Below are positions 1 through 7,249 of a DNA stretch of 64,000 nucleotides, piece after piece. The position numbers were made by a program, and so were the translations under genes. Within the stretch, counting starts at the first letter, position 1. The number at the start of each line of letters is the position of its first letter. The notes under the pieces were generated by a model. It saw nothing but the letters and a program-made list of their open reading frames with translations. It had not been told where the DNA came from and made no database searches. The stretch covers positions 124,001 to 188,000 of the forward strand of contig CAVZBT010000011.1 of assembly GCA_963773605.1 (NCBI GenBank), in the 5' to 3' direction. This stretch comes from CAVZBT01 sp963773605 (GTDB lineage: Bacteria; Acidobacteriota; UBA6911).

Positions 1-104
1 TTTACGACATGGTGAAGGGCGTCGAGCGTGGCGCTTCGATCGAGCGGATCCGGCTGCGCGAGAAGAGCGGCGGCAAGAGCGGGGAGTACAGGCGCCGGGG
101 CTGA
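1..104 (+). CDS. moaC: Cyclic pyranopterin monophosphate synthase, C-terminal end (partial)
   Basis: Only the last 33 codons are present; the frame is open from base 3 to the TGA at 102-104. The residues match the MoaC C-terminus: YDMVKGVERG followed by IRLREKSGGKSG, where the family usually has YDMCKAVD and RLLEKSGGKSG. MoaC works with MoaA to make cyclic pyranopterin monophosphate, the first stable intermediate of molybdenum cofactor synthesis. The gene runs off the left edge. A second molybdopterin gene, moaB, lies at 23494-24018 but is not in the same operon. The call rests on a short but very characteristic tail. Confidence 0.85.
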   Translation, partial: YDMVKGVERGASIERIRLREKSGGKSGEYRRRG

Positions 105-170
105 TTCCGCGCCTGGATCGCTGTGGTACAATCTCGCCGTGTCATTGTCATCCATTTGAGGACTCGGGAA

Positions 171-413
171 ATGATCAAGGTATACACGCAGCCTGGCTGA
201 CCCTCGTGCCACGAGGCGACAGAGTATCTGGCGCAAAAGGGAGTGCCATTCGAAGAAATCAATATTCGTACTGCTCCCGGGGCGATCCGCGAGCTGCAGC
301 GATTGAAGGTCATGGCCACACCGGCCCTGATCATCGGCGACAAAGTGCTGGTTGGTTTCGATCCCCGGGAGATCGACGAGGCCGTCGCGGCCCAGGATGC
401 GCCCCCCGCCTGA
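171..413 (+). CDS. Glutaredoxin-like selenoprotein (UxxC), read through in-frame UGA
   Basis: The frame from ATG 171 to TGA 411-413 encodes 80 residues if the UGA at 198-200 is read as selenocysteine. The product begins MIKVYTQPG-U-PSCHEATEYL, so U10 and C13 form a UxxC where glutaredoxins have CxxC. The thioredoxin-fold cis-proline motif ATPAL follows, then the expected IIGDKVLVGF strand and a last helix. Length and order fit the small NrdH/Grx-like family. Reading the UGA as stop would leave nine residues and a headless, fully conserved remainder, which argues against a simple pseudogene. A hairpin lies directly after the UGA. The likely role is thiol-disulfide exchange in the cytosol; substrates are unknown. 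A one-base error turning TGC into TGA is the main alternative, but two more such genes lie in this window. Confidence 0.85.
198..234 (+). promoter_or_regulatory. Possible bacterial SECIS element after UGA of the glutaredoxin gene
   Basis: The UGA is at 198-200. Bases 202-208 (CCTCGTG) and 210-216 (CACGAGG) are perfect inverted repeats around one base, realistically a 5-bp stem with a 5-base loop. An alternative 6-bp stem pairs GTGCCA (206-211) with TGGCGC (229-234), including one G-U pair, and puts the loop at a distance from the UGA more typical of bacterial SECIS elements. Which fold forms was not computed. Confidence 0.5.
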
Positions 414-459
414 GTTTTTCACACCGTACCCACATCCCTTGCTTATGGGGGTTACCGTC

Positions 460-816
460 ATGCCTATCTACGAATATCGCTGCCTGAAGTGCCGGCGCAA
501 AATGAGTTTCCTCGTCCTGACACCGGCTTCCTTCGAGCCGCGCTGCAAGTCCTGCCAGAGCCCCGAACTCGAGCAGCTGTTCTCACGCTTCGCGATGCCC
601 AAATCCGAGGAAAAGCGCCTCGAGTCGCTCGCCGATCCCGGCAGTTTCTCAGGCTTGGATGAAAACGACCCCGCCAGCGTCGCCCGCTGGATGAAAAAAA
701 TGGGGAAGGAGATGGGTGAGGATTTGGGCGAGGACATCGACCAGCTCGCGGACGAGGCGGCCCAGGAGGCGGGCGCAGGCGCGCCTGACGGTGGCGCCCC
801 TACGGACGATCTGTAG
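460..816 (+). CDS. FmdB-family zinc ribbon protein with acidic C-terminal tail
   Basis: The 118-residue product opens MPIYEYRCLKC, the signature start of the FmdB/CxxC_CxxC_SSSS regulatory family, with a second pair at RCKSC. The two CxxC pairs would hold one zinc. After about residue 45 the chain becomes a polar, acidic helix-rich tail (many E and D, ending GGAPTDDL) that the core family lacks. ATG 460 is chosen because it restores the canonical MPIYEY start; longer upstream starts add only unrelated sequence. It follows the Sec-glutaredoxin by 46 bases on the same strand and may be cotranscribed. A regulatory or metal-related role is assumed from the family, whose biochemistry is poorly known. 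A second FmdB protein sits next to the other two selenoprotein genes. Confidence 0.75.
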   Translation: MPIYEYRCLKCRRKMSFLVLTPASFEPRCKSCQSPELEQLFSRFAMPKSEEKRLESLADPGSFSGLDENDPASVARWMKKMGKEMGEDLGEDIDQLADEAAQEAGAGAPDGGAPTDDL

Positions 817-817
817 G

Positions 818-860
818 GCCTTCGAGGTGCTACGAGTCCTGGAGCCTTGGAGGTGAACTC
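818..860. repeat. Intergenic repeat, GAGCCTTCGAGGTGA family (copy 1)
   Basis: Bases 818-830 (GCCTTCGAGGTGC) and 842-860 (GAGCCTTGGAGGTGAACTC) are two imperfect copies of a motif that recurs at 40636-40684 and 57374-57445, always in gaps between genes. The gap 817-937 shows nothing else recognisable. Confidence 0.55.
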
Positions 861-937
861 TTGACGCCCGCCTCGACGGCGTGCCGCAGACCGCAGGGCT
901 CGGAGGGCTGCACCCGCACTTGTGCTAAATTATCGAG

Positions 938-2245
938 ATGCTTTCGGATTCCGGACCGCAAAGAAGCGCGTTGGCCGATGTCGAGGATCTCGCGCAGCGC
1001 TATCCCGACATTCCGGTTGAGGCCATATTCAAGGAGGACCTGCTGCGCCGCGGCATGAGTTGGTCGCCCGAGGCGCTGGCGGTGGCGGCTCGGTTCAAGC
1101 GCAAGGCGTACTTCATCTTCTCGTTCGACATGGTGCCTATCGCGCAGATGGGACAGGACGAAAACATCCATGCGCCCGAGGAAATCCGCCTCGCCGGCGG
1201 ACCCTTCCGGTTCCAGCCGGTGGTCGTGTCGGTGCGGCTCAATCCGGCTTCCCCGTACCGGATCGAACGCGCAGAGGACGCTTTGCGGCTCGAGCTCGAC
1301 GGGCAGGCCGTCGCCGATGTGGAACTTCAGCGTTCTCCCGCGTACTACGCGCGCACGCTCGCCAGCGGGAAGCCCATCATCGACATCGCCCCCACGATCG
1401 AGTGGGGCTACCTCCTCTATCTGACGGCGTTTCGCCTGTGCCAGTATTTCGGGGCTCAAGAGGAGTGCCAGTTCTGCGACATCAACGCCAACTACCGCCA
1501 GCAGAAGCAGTCGGGCCGGCCGTACACCTCGGTCAAGTCGGTCGAGGAAATCCTGGAGGCACTCGATATCATCTCGGAGACCGACGGCGAGAGCAAGGCC
1601 TACACGGTCACCGGGGGGAGCATCACCGGCACGCTCGAGGGGAAGTCGGAAGTCGAGTTTTACGCCCGCTACCCGGAAGCCATCGAAAAGCGGTTCCCAC
1701 GCAGGTGGATCAGCAAGGTGGTGGTACAGGCCCTGCCGAAGGACCAGGTAAAACGCCTGCAGGATGCCGGGGTCCAGATCTATCACCCGAACTACGAGAT
1801 CTGGGACAAGCGGCTGTTTGACGTTTATTGCGCGGGCAAAGCCCGGTTTATCGGGCGCGACGAGTGGATCCGGCGCATCCTGGACGCCGCGACGGTGTTC
1901 GGACCCTCGAACGTCATCCCGAATTTCGTCGCCGGGATCGAAATGGCGAGGCCCGACGGGTTTGCCACGGTCGACGAGGCGATCGCTTCCACGGCGGAGG
2001 GCCTGGACTTCTTCATGAGCCACGGCGTGTCCCCCCGGTTCACGACGTGGTGCCCGGAGCCGCTCAGCGTCCTGGGAAGGAACCAGGAAGGGGCACCGCT
2101 CGAGTACCACGTCCGGCTTCTGCGCGTGTACCGCGAAAGCCGGGCCCGGCACAATCTCCCGCCGATACCCGGCTACGGCGCACCCGGGCTGGGCCGGGCG
2201 GTGTTCTCCGTCTCTTCGTTCATGGATGTGCTGCCTCCGGCCTGA
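938..2245 (+). CDS. Radical SAM protein with unusual CX8CX2C cluster motif
   Basis: The 435-residue protein has a cysteine triplet in LCQYFGAQEECQFCDIN: C168, C177 and C180, giving CX8CX2C rather than the usual CX3CX2C. The C-terminal CxxC followed by DIN and a downstream GG-rich TVTGGSITG strand, like the SAM-binding region, support a radical SAM TIM barrel. About 160 residues precede the cluster, an N-terminal domain not recognised. No C-terminal cysteine cluster typical of SPASM proteins is evident. It lies 7 bases ahead of mutM and probably shares its transcript. The substrate cannot be inferred. The start is uncertain because no strong ribosome site distinguishes ATG 938 from later codons; the conserved part clearly begins before residue 40. 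Confidence 0.75.
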   Translation: MLSDSGPQRSALADVEDLAQRYPDIPVEAIFKEDLLRRGMSWSPEALAVAARFKRKAYFIFSFDMVPIAQMGQDENIHAPEEIRLAGGPFRFQPVVVSVRLNPASPYRIERAEDALRLELDGQAVADVELQRSPAYYARTLASGKPIIDIAPTIEWGYLLYLTAFRLCQYFGAQEECQFCDINANYRQQKQSGRPYTSVKSVEEILEALDIISETDGESKAYTVTGGSITGTLEGKSEVEFYARYPEAIEKRFPRRWISKVVVQALPKDQVKRLQDAGVQIYHPNYEIWDKRLFDVYCAGKARFIGRDEWIRRILDAATVFGPSNVIPNFVAGIEMARPDGFATVDEAIASTAEGLDFFMSHGVSPRFTTWCPEPLSVLGRNQEGAPLEYHVRLLRVYRESRARHNLPPIPGYGAPGLGRAVFSVSSFMDVLPPA

Positions 2246-2252
2246 GTGTCCC

Positions 2253-3074
2253 ATGCCTGAAATGCCCGAAGTCGAAACGATCGCGAGGAAATTGCGCAAG
2301 GATGTAATTGGGAGGCGGGTCGACGCCGTTACCCTCTCGGGGCATGCCCTCAGGCGCCCGATCGCGGCGGATTTCGCCTCGAAACTCCGGGGCAGGACGA
2401 TCCAGCGGATTCACCGCCGCGGCAAGTACCTCATTGCCGAACTTGAACCACGGCTGTTTCTGCTCATCCATCTGGGAATGAGCGGGCGCGTTTTTTTTCG
2501 GGGCGATGGAGTCGAAGTCGCCAGACACACGCATGCCGTCCTGCGCTTCTGCGACGGGACGGAGCTCCACTATTGCGACCCCCGCAGGTTCGGACTTCTG
2601 TCGGCCTACGAAGTTGCAGCCATCCGGGACATACCCGAGTTAAAATGTCTCGGCCGGAATCCTCTGGCGCCCGGGTTCACTGCCGCCTGGCTCGGCGGAC
2701 TGCTGCGGACCAGCAAGCAGGAGATCAAGTCGTTTCTCCTCGACCAGCGGCGGATCGCCGGGCTGGGGAACATCTATGTGTGCGAGGCGCTGTTTCACGC
2801 GGGGGTGCAGCCGGGGCGGCGTTGCCGCACTCTGACCGCCCGCGAGGTGTCGCAGCTGGTGCGGGCGGTCCGACAGGTCTTGCGTGCCGCGATCCGGCAC
2901 CGGGGAACCACGTTTTCCGATTTCATAGACTCCGACGGGGAGCGCGGCGCACACCAGGGCTATCTGCGGGTGTTCCAGCGTGAAGGTGAACGCTGCCGGC
3001 GCTGCCGGTCCGGAATCCGCAGGCTGCGGCAGGGGAATCGCAGCTCGTATTATTGCCCCGGCTGTCAGAAATGA
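2253..3074 (+). CDS. mutM: Formamidopyrimidine-DNA glycosylase (Fpg/MutM)
   Basis: This 273-residue protein starts MPEMPEVETIARKLRKDV; Fpg enzymes use the N-terminal proline exposed after Met removal as the nucleophile, with Glu next to it. Other family marks are the RRGKYLI strand with the beta-hairpin lysine, HLGMSGR, DPRRFG, and the helix-two-turn-helix region GLGNIYVCEALF. The C-terminus has the zinc finger CRRC...CPGC. The enzyme removes oxidised purines such as 8-oxoguanine and cleaves the abasic site. ATG 2253 is preferred over an upstream codon because it gives the catalytic Pro2. It follows the radical SAM gene by 7 bases and precedes a zinc protein by 19. Confidence 0.95.
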   Translation: MPEMPEVETIARKLRKDVIGRRVDAVTLSGHALRRPIAADFASKLRGRTIQRIHRRGKYLIAELEPRLFLLIHLGMSGRVFFRGDGVEVARHTHAVLRFCDGTELHYCDPRRFGLLSAYEVAAIRDIPELKCLGRNPLAPGFTAAWLGGLLRTSKQEIKSFLLDQRRIAGLGNIYVCEALFHAGVQPGRRCRTLTAREVSQLVRAVRQVLRAAIRHRGTTFSDFIDSDGERGAHQGYLRVFQREGERCRRCRSGIRRLRQGNRSSYYCPGCQK

Positions 3075-3093
3075 CCAGGAGCTGGAGAATCGA

Positions 3094-3339
3094 ATGACCG
3101 AGACATATCGGAAGTGCTCTCACTGCAAAGGGACTGGGATCTGTCACGTCTGCAAAGGGACTGGGCGGCTCGCGCTGCAAAAGGGGAAGCCATGCACGTC
3201 CTGCTTCCCGCACGGCAGCGGCAAATGCCCCAACTGCCGGGGTCTCGGGGGATTCGACCAGGCCGGCAAACCGGCCCCCCGCCCCGATGAAGAAGGACGA
3301 AGCGAGGAACCAGAAGCCGGAAGCCAGGATAGCGCGTGA
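3094..3339 (+). CDS. Small DnaJ-like cysteine-rich (CxxCxGxG) protein
   Basis: The product has 81 residues with four CxxC pairs: CSHCKGTGIC, CHVCKGTG, CTSC and CPNCRGLGG. The CxxCxGxG repeats resemble the zinc domain of DnaJ, but there is no J-domain, so it is not a DnaJ. Two zinc sites are likely. The last 25 residues are polar and run into a repeat-rich DNA segment (see 3310-3428), so the true C-terminal end may have been extended by repeat sequence. It sits 19 bases after mutM on the same strand. Function is unknown; small proteins of this type are common in acidobacterial and related genomes. Confidence 0.65.
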   Translation: MTETYRKCSHCKGTGICHVCKGTGRLALQKGKPCTSCFPHGSGKCPNCRGLGGFDQAGKPAPRPDEEGRSEEPEAGSQDSA

Positions 3340-3428
3340 AGCGCCATTGAATGAGGCGGCTGACATGTTCCAATCGATGACAAACCGGGGCTTCTGGCTT
3401 CGCCCAGTTTCCTGCTTCCGGCTTCTGG
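3310..3428. repeat. Inverted repeat pair, CCAGAAGCCGGAAGC family
   Basis: CCAGAAGCCGGAAGC at 3310-3324 has a perfect 15-base inverted partner, GCTTCCGGCTTCTGG, at 3414-3428, with further CTTCTGGCTTC at 3391-3401. The left arm lies in the last codons of the preceding small gene and the right arm directly before hflX. Related tandem units are at 24067-24110. It may form a large RNA hairpin between the two genes. Confidence 0.7.
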
Positions 3429-3429
3429 A

Positions 3430-4716
3430 GTGCATGCCGTGACCCATCGCCACCCTATTTCCACGCGCCTCCCATCCGAACGGGCCGGCGTCGTGGGTGT
3501 GTTCTTCGGCGGCCGGGGGCGCAGCCGTGCAGAGGAGTCCCTCGAAGAGCTGCGCGCGCTGGCCGAGGCCGCGGGGGCGGCCGTGCTCGTCGAAACGCTC
3601 CAGGAGCGCCCGGCCCCGGATCCCGCGTACTATGTCGGGCGCGGCAAGGCCGAGGAACTGCGTGAGATCGTCAAGGGAGAAGCGCTCGATCTGCTGGTCT
3701 TCGACGAGGAGCTTTCACCCGGCCAGCAGCGCCACCTGGAAAACAAGACCGAGTGCAAGGTCCTGGACAGGACTCAGCTCATACTCGACATCTTCGCCCG
3801 CCGCGCCCGGACGCGTGAAGGCAAGCTGCAGGTGGAGCTGGCGCAGCTCAACTATCTCCTGCCGCGCCTGGCGGGGAAGGGGACGATGCTCTCGCGGCTG
3901 GGCGGCGGCATCGGGACGCGCGGGCCCGGCGAAACCAAGCTCGAGATGGACCGCCGGCGCATCCGCAACCGCATCGCCCTGTTGCGCCGCGACCTGGAGC
4001 GCGTCGCCACCCACCGTAACTTGCAGCGCACGAAAAGGCAGGGCGTCCCGCTGCCGATCGTGGCGCTGGTCGGGTACACGAACGCCGGCAAATCGACCCT
4101 GTTCAACGCGCTGACCCGCGCCTCGACCGTAGAGAGCAGCCAGCTGTTCGCCACGCTGGACCCGCTGCTGCGCAAGATCACCCTGCCGAATGCGCTGGAC
4201 GTGATCCTCTCGGACACGGTCGGTTTTGTGCGCAAGCTGCCGCACGACATCGTCGCGGCTTTTCGCGCCACCCTGGAAGAAGTGCGGGCCGCGGACCTCC
4301 TGCTGCACGTCATCGATGTGAGCAGCGCCAACTGGCGCGATCAGGCGGCCGCCGTGTGCGACGTGCTCAACGAGCTCGGCGTGCAGAACACGCCCACGAT
4401 CGATGTTTTCAACAAGGTCGACAGGCTCTCGCCCAGCCCGGCACCCGCAGGTACCGAGATCCTCGTCTCCGCCAAGTTGCGCACGGGACTCGACGCCCTG
4501 GTGGACAGGGTCGTGCAGGAACTCGATGCGTTTTCCATCCGGGTGGAGCTGAAAATCCCGTACGACCGGTCGGGTCTGGTCTCGAAGCTGCACGACGAGG
4601 GGAGGGTCCGGTCGGAGCAATACGAGGGCGACGGGATTCGCGTCGACGTGGACCTGCCCCGCTCGACTGCGCGCTCGATGCGCGAGTTCCTCATCGCGCC
4701 CGGCAAGAGCAGCTGA
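3430..4716 (+). CDS. hflX: Ribosome-associated GTPase HflX
   Basis: The 428-residue protein has the HflX N-terminal domain (YYVGRGKAEEL, and FDEELSPGQQRHLE with RTQLILDIFARRA) and a glycine-rich linker GGGIGTRGPGETKLE. A Ras-like G domain follows: G1 GYTNAGKST, the switch region, G3 DTVGF, and a degenerate G4 at FNKVD. HflX binds the 50S subunit and splits stalled ribosomes under stress. The C-terminal 100 residues match the usual short HflX C-terminal domain. The start is either GTG 3430 or GTG 3439; neither affects the domains. It is probably transcribed separately from mutM because an inverted repeat lies just upstream. Confidence 0.95.
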   Translation: MHAVTHRHPISTRLPSERAGVVGVFFGGRGRSRAEESLEELRALAEAAGAAVLVETLQERPAPDPAYYVGRGKAEELREIVKGEALDLLVFDEELSPGQQRHLENKTECKVLDRTQLILDIFARRARTREGKLQVELAQLNYLLPRLAGKGTMLSRLGGGIGTRGPGETKLEMDRRRIRNRIALLRRDLERVATHRNLQRTKRQGVPLPIVALVGYTNAGKSTLFNALTRASTVESSQLFATLDPLLRKITLPNALDVILSDTVGFVRKLPHDIVAAFRATLEEVRAADLLLHVIDVSSANWRDQAAAVCDVLNELGVQNTPTIDVFNKVDRLSPSPAPAGTEILVSAKLRTGLDALVDRVVQELDAFSIRVELKIPYDRSGLVSKLHDEGRVRSEQYEGDGIRVDVDLPRSTARSMREFLIAPGKSS

Positions 4717-4730
4717 GGGGGTCGGGCGTG

Positions 4731-4752
4731 TGCGGAGTGCGAGGGCTCGAGG
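4731..4752. repeat. Intergenic repeat, GCGTCGAGCCGCCGCACTCCA family (divergent copy)
   Basis: GCGGAGTGCGAGGGCTCGAG reads on the minus strand as CTCGAGCCCTCGCACTCCGC, close to the copies at 32672-32692, 36809-36830 and 63764-63786. It lies in the 94-base gap after hflX. Confidence 0.5.
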
Positions 4753-4810
4753 CTGCCTGGTCCGACGTTGCGCTCGAGGTATTTCCCGGCTTCTCCCGAG
4801 GTGTCTGCCG

Positions 4811-5413
4811 ATGAATTCGAAGCTGGCTGTGCTTGCCTCTGCGCTGATCGCCCTGGCCGCGAGGAGCGCGAGCCCGCAGATCCCGGCCAAGGCGGTCAAC
4901 GTCCTGGTCGTCTATCATTCGGTACGAGGTCACACGGAAGCCCTGGCTCGGGCGGTCGAACAGGGCGCTCGACGGGTGCCGGACACGGAGGTCCTGGTCC
5001 GGGTTCCGGGAAAGGTGACCTGCCAGGAGTTGCTCGCCACCGACGCGCTGGTCGTCGGCTCGCCCGTTTACTGGTCCAACATGTCGGCCGAGATCAAGGC
5101 GTTCTTCGACCGCTTCACGAACGAGTGCAAAATCGCGCCGCCGCAGTTCCAGATGAAGGACAAGGTGGGAGCTGCCTTCACGACCGGCGGCGAGGTCGCC
5201 AGCGGGAAGGAACTCACCCTGCTCGGCATACTCGGCGCGATGCTGGGCAACCGCATGCTGGTGCTGAGCGAAGGGCAGTCGTTGGGGGCGACAGCCACTA
5301 CCGGCGAGGGCGACCATCCGCTCGCGCAGGCGGATCTCGAGGAGGGGCGGCAGCTCGGCGAACGCGTCGCCCGCGTCGCCCACGCGCTGAAGCGCGGCCG
5401 CGCGCCTCAATGA
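4811..5413 (+). CDS. Flavodoxin/WrbA-like NAD(P)H oxidoreductase with apparent signal peptide
   Basis: The protein has 200 residues. Residues 1-23 look like a signal peptide (MNSKLAVLASALIALAARSA, then SPQ). A flavodoxin fold follows: VLVVYHSVRGHTEALARAV is the FMN phosphate loop, then VVGSPVYWSNMSAEIKAFFDR and FTTGGEVASGKELTLL, closest to the WrbA/NAD(P)H:quinone oxidoreductase family. Flavodoxins are normally cytosolic, so an exported form is unusual. It could also be a membrane-anchored quinone reductase. It converges with the oxidoreductase gene at 5417, leaving 3 bases between the stop codons. A shorter start near residue 26 would remove the signal and is the main alternative. Confidence 0.75.
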   Translation: MNSKLAVLASALIALAARSASPQIPAKAVNVLVVYHSVRGHTEALARAVEQGARRVPDTEVLVRVPGKVTCQELLATDALVVGSPVYWSNMSAEIKAFFDRFTNECKIAPPQFQMKDKVGAAFTTGGEVASGKELTLLGILGAMLGNRMLVLSEGQSLGATATTGEGDHPLAQADLEEGRQLGERVARVAHALKRGRAPQ

Positions 5414-5416
5414 GGG

Positions 5417-6394
5417 TCAGGCAGGCATCACGGGTTCCGAGATGCCGCTGCGCACCGAGCGCAGGATGGCGTCGAGGGCCGCCATCTGGAGCACGGCGTC
5501 CTCCGGACCGTACGGCGCCCGGCTTCCACTCAGGATGGCCTGTGAGAACTGCTCGAACTGGTTGACGTACTGGTTCTGCTCGGGGAATTTCCTCTCCTCG
5601 CCGTTGATCGCGATGACCGCTTCGGGGTCCGGGAGCCACGGCTTGGGGACCTGCAGGATGCCGGCCTCGCCCACCACTTCCAGCCCCACGCGAAAAGGAA
5701 GATCGAACCCGCAGTCGAACAGGGCCCGCCCCTCGGGGAACTCGAGCACGCCGCAGACCCGCATGTCCACGCCATACTCCGGATCGATGTTGCCGCGGGC
5801 GAAGGCGGCAGTCGGCTCCGCGCCGAAGTAGTACCGGGCTGCGCTGACGGGGTAGCACCCGATGTCCATGACGCACCCGCCTGACAGCGACGGCACCAGC
5901 CGGACATTGGGCTGGCGCGGGATGGGGAACGTAAAGCAGCCACGCACGAGCCTGACCCGACCGATCGCCCCCCCGGCGATCGCGGCGCGCGCGGCGATGT
6001 GCTGCTCGTGCAGTCGCCACATGAAACCTTCCATCACGAGGACGCCCTCCTGCGCGGCGACCCTCGCCACCTCGCGCGCTTCCGCGGCGTTCGAGGCGAA
6101 AGGTTTCTCGGTCACGCTGTGCTTTCGGGCCCGCGCGGCCTTGATCATCCACTGGCCGTGCAGCCCGTTGGGCAGCGGGATGTAGACGGCCTGGATTTCG
6201 GGGTCCTCGATCATCTCCTCGTAGCTGCCGAAGGCCCGGGGCAGGCCGAAATCCGCGCGGAACAACTCGGCTTTATCCCGGTTGCGGCTGGCTACCCCGA
6301 CCAGTTCTACCGACGGTGCCTTCAACAGTGCAGGGATCGTCCGCTTGCGCGCGAAATTGGCGCATCCCAGGACTCCCCATTTGACCTTGGCCAT
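5417..6394 (-). CDS. Gfo/Idh/MocA family NAD(P)-dependent oxidoreductase
   Basis: The 325-residue protein opens with a Rossmann fold, KWGVLGCANFARKRTIPALL, and carries the EKPFA motif whose lysine is part of the active site in this family, after VYIPLPNGLHGQW. The C-terminal half is the alpha/beta dimerisation domain with GGCVMDIGCYPVSAARYYFG, where MDIGCY resembles the DxGxH/Y catalytic helix. Such enzymes oxidise or reduce sugars, inositols or related polyols with NAD(P). The precise substrate is not visible. The gene is independent of the Bat genes, which end 70 bases upstream of its start. Confidence 0.88.
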   Translation of the reverse strand: MAKVKWGVLGCANFARKRTIPALLKAPSVELVGVASRNRDKAELFRADFGLPRAFGSYEEMIEDPEIQAVYIPLPNGLHGQWMIKAARARKHSVTEKPFASNAAEAREVARVAAQEGVLVMEGFMWRLHEQHIAARAAIAGGAIGRVRLVRGCFTFPIPRQPNVRLVPSLSGGCVMDIGCYPVSAARYYFGAEPTAAFARGNIDPEYGVDMRVCGVLEFPEGRALFDCGFDLPFRVGLEVVGEAGILQVPKPWLPDPEAVIAINGEERKFPEQNQYVNQFEQFSQAILSGSRAPYGPEDAVLQMAALDAILRSVRSGISEPVMPA

Positions 6395-6464
6395 GAGGTG
6401 TCTCCGTGAAAAGGTTTCTTGACTCGAAAAGCCTCGAAGGGGCCGAGGACAAACGGGCTGTTTT

Positions 6465-7249
6465 TCAGAGGATGCGCACCGCCTGCGTCTGTACCCAGCC
6501 GCTCCAGCCGTTGGGGAGGCTGACCTGGTACCAGCCTCCGGCGGTCCCGCGCACCTGCAACCGGATTCCCTCGTGCACGGTGAAAACCGTGATGTTGTCG
6601 CTGCCCGGGCCGCTCCGGATATCCGCCTTGGCCTCGATGACGACGCCCTCCTGGGTCCGCGTCCGCTGGTAGATCTTCCAACCGAGGGAGGCGCCGAAAA
6701 CCATCAGCAGCGCGAGAGCAGACAAACGTGCCGACGAGGGCCCGGAAGGCTGGCCGCCAGTTGCCGGCCAGCAGGTAGACGCCGAAGCAGCATGTTCGCG
6801 GTCGAGAACAGCAGCAGAACGAGCCAGCTTTCCAGTGCGACGCTGAGCAGGTCGGCGAAGCGCGATGCCACGCGCAAGGGGAAGGGAGGGGACGGGACTT
6901 CGATCCGGTCGACGATCATCAGATTCGCCAGTTCGAGGTTTTCCCGGACATCCCGGTCCCCGGGCATCTTGCGCCGGGCTTTTTCCCAGTAGTATATGGC
7001 CTCGCCCAACCGTTTCTGTTTGAAGCAGGCGTTGCCGAGATTGTAATTAACGGATCCGCTGTCGACGGCCGCGCCGAGCAGTTTCCGATAGGACTGTTCC
7101 GCCGACCCATAGTCGCCCTTCTGATAGGCTTCGTTCGCCTGAGCGAAGGTGCGGGTCAACGATTCGGGATCCGGCGCGGCCCTCAGGCGGGCCACCTCGG
7201 TGCAGGCGATCAGGAGCACGAAGGCGGTCAGACGCGGATTCCGCTTCAT
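6465..7249 (-). CDS. batE: BatE-like TPR and SH3 protein, with two frameshifts
   Basis: Three reading frames together give one protein. ATG 7249 starts a signal peptide and TPR units (FAQANEAYQKGDYGSAEQSY; NYNLGNACFKQKRLGEAIYY), then a membrane segment WLVLLLFSTANML. An extra base near 6785 moves the frame to GVYLLAGNWRPAFRALVGT, and another near 6724 moves it to SALALLMVFGASLGWKIYQR, a second membrane segment. An SH3-like domain ends it (VVIEAKADIRSGPGSDN, GWYQVSLPNGWSGWVQ). The length, 785 bases, equals two insertions over a multiple of three. The order of TPR, two membrane segments and SH3 matches BatE. ATG overlaps the batD stop as ATGA. The indels are probably sequence errors. Confidence 0.75.

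Noticed and set aside
171..413. Reading the glutaredoxin gene as a pseudogene
   Set aside because: The UGA lies precisely at the active-site cysteine with a hairpin behind it and the frame is otherwise intact; two more such genes are in the window.
830..2299. Long minus-strand open frame opposite the radical SAM gene
   Set aside because: No recognisable motif; strong family match is on the plus strand; typical GC-rich shadow.
3310..3428. CRISPR-like array from repeated CAGAAGCC words
   Set aside because: The units are too short and irregular, with no constant spacers and no cas genes.
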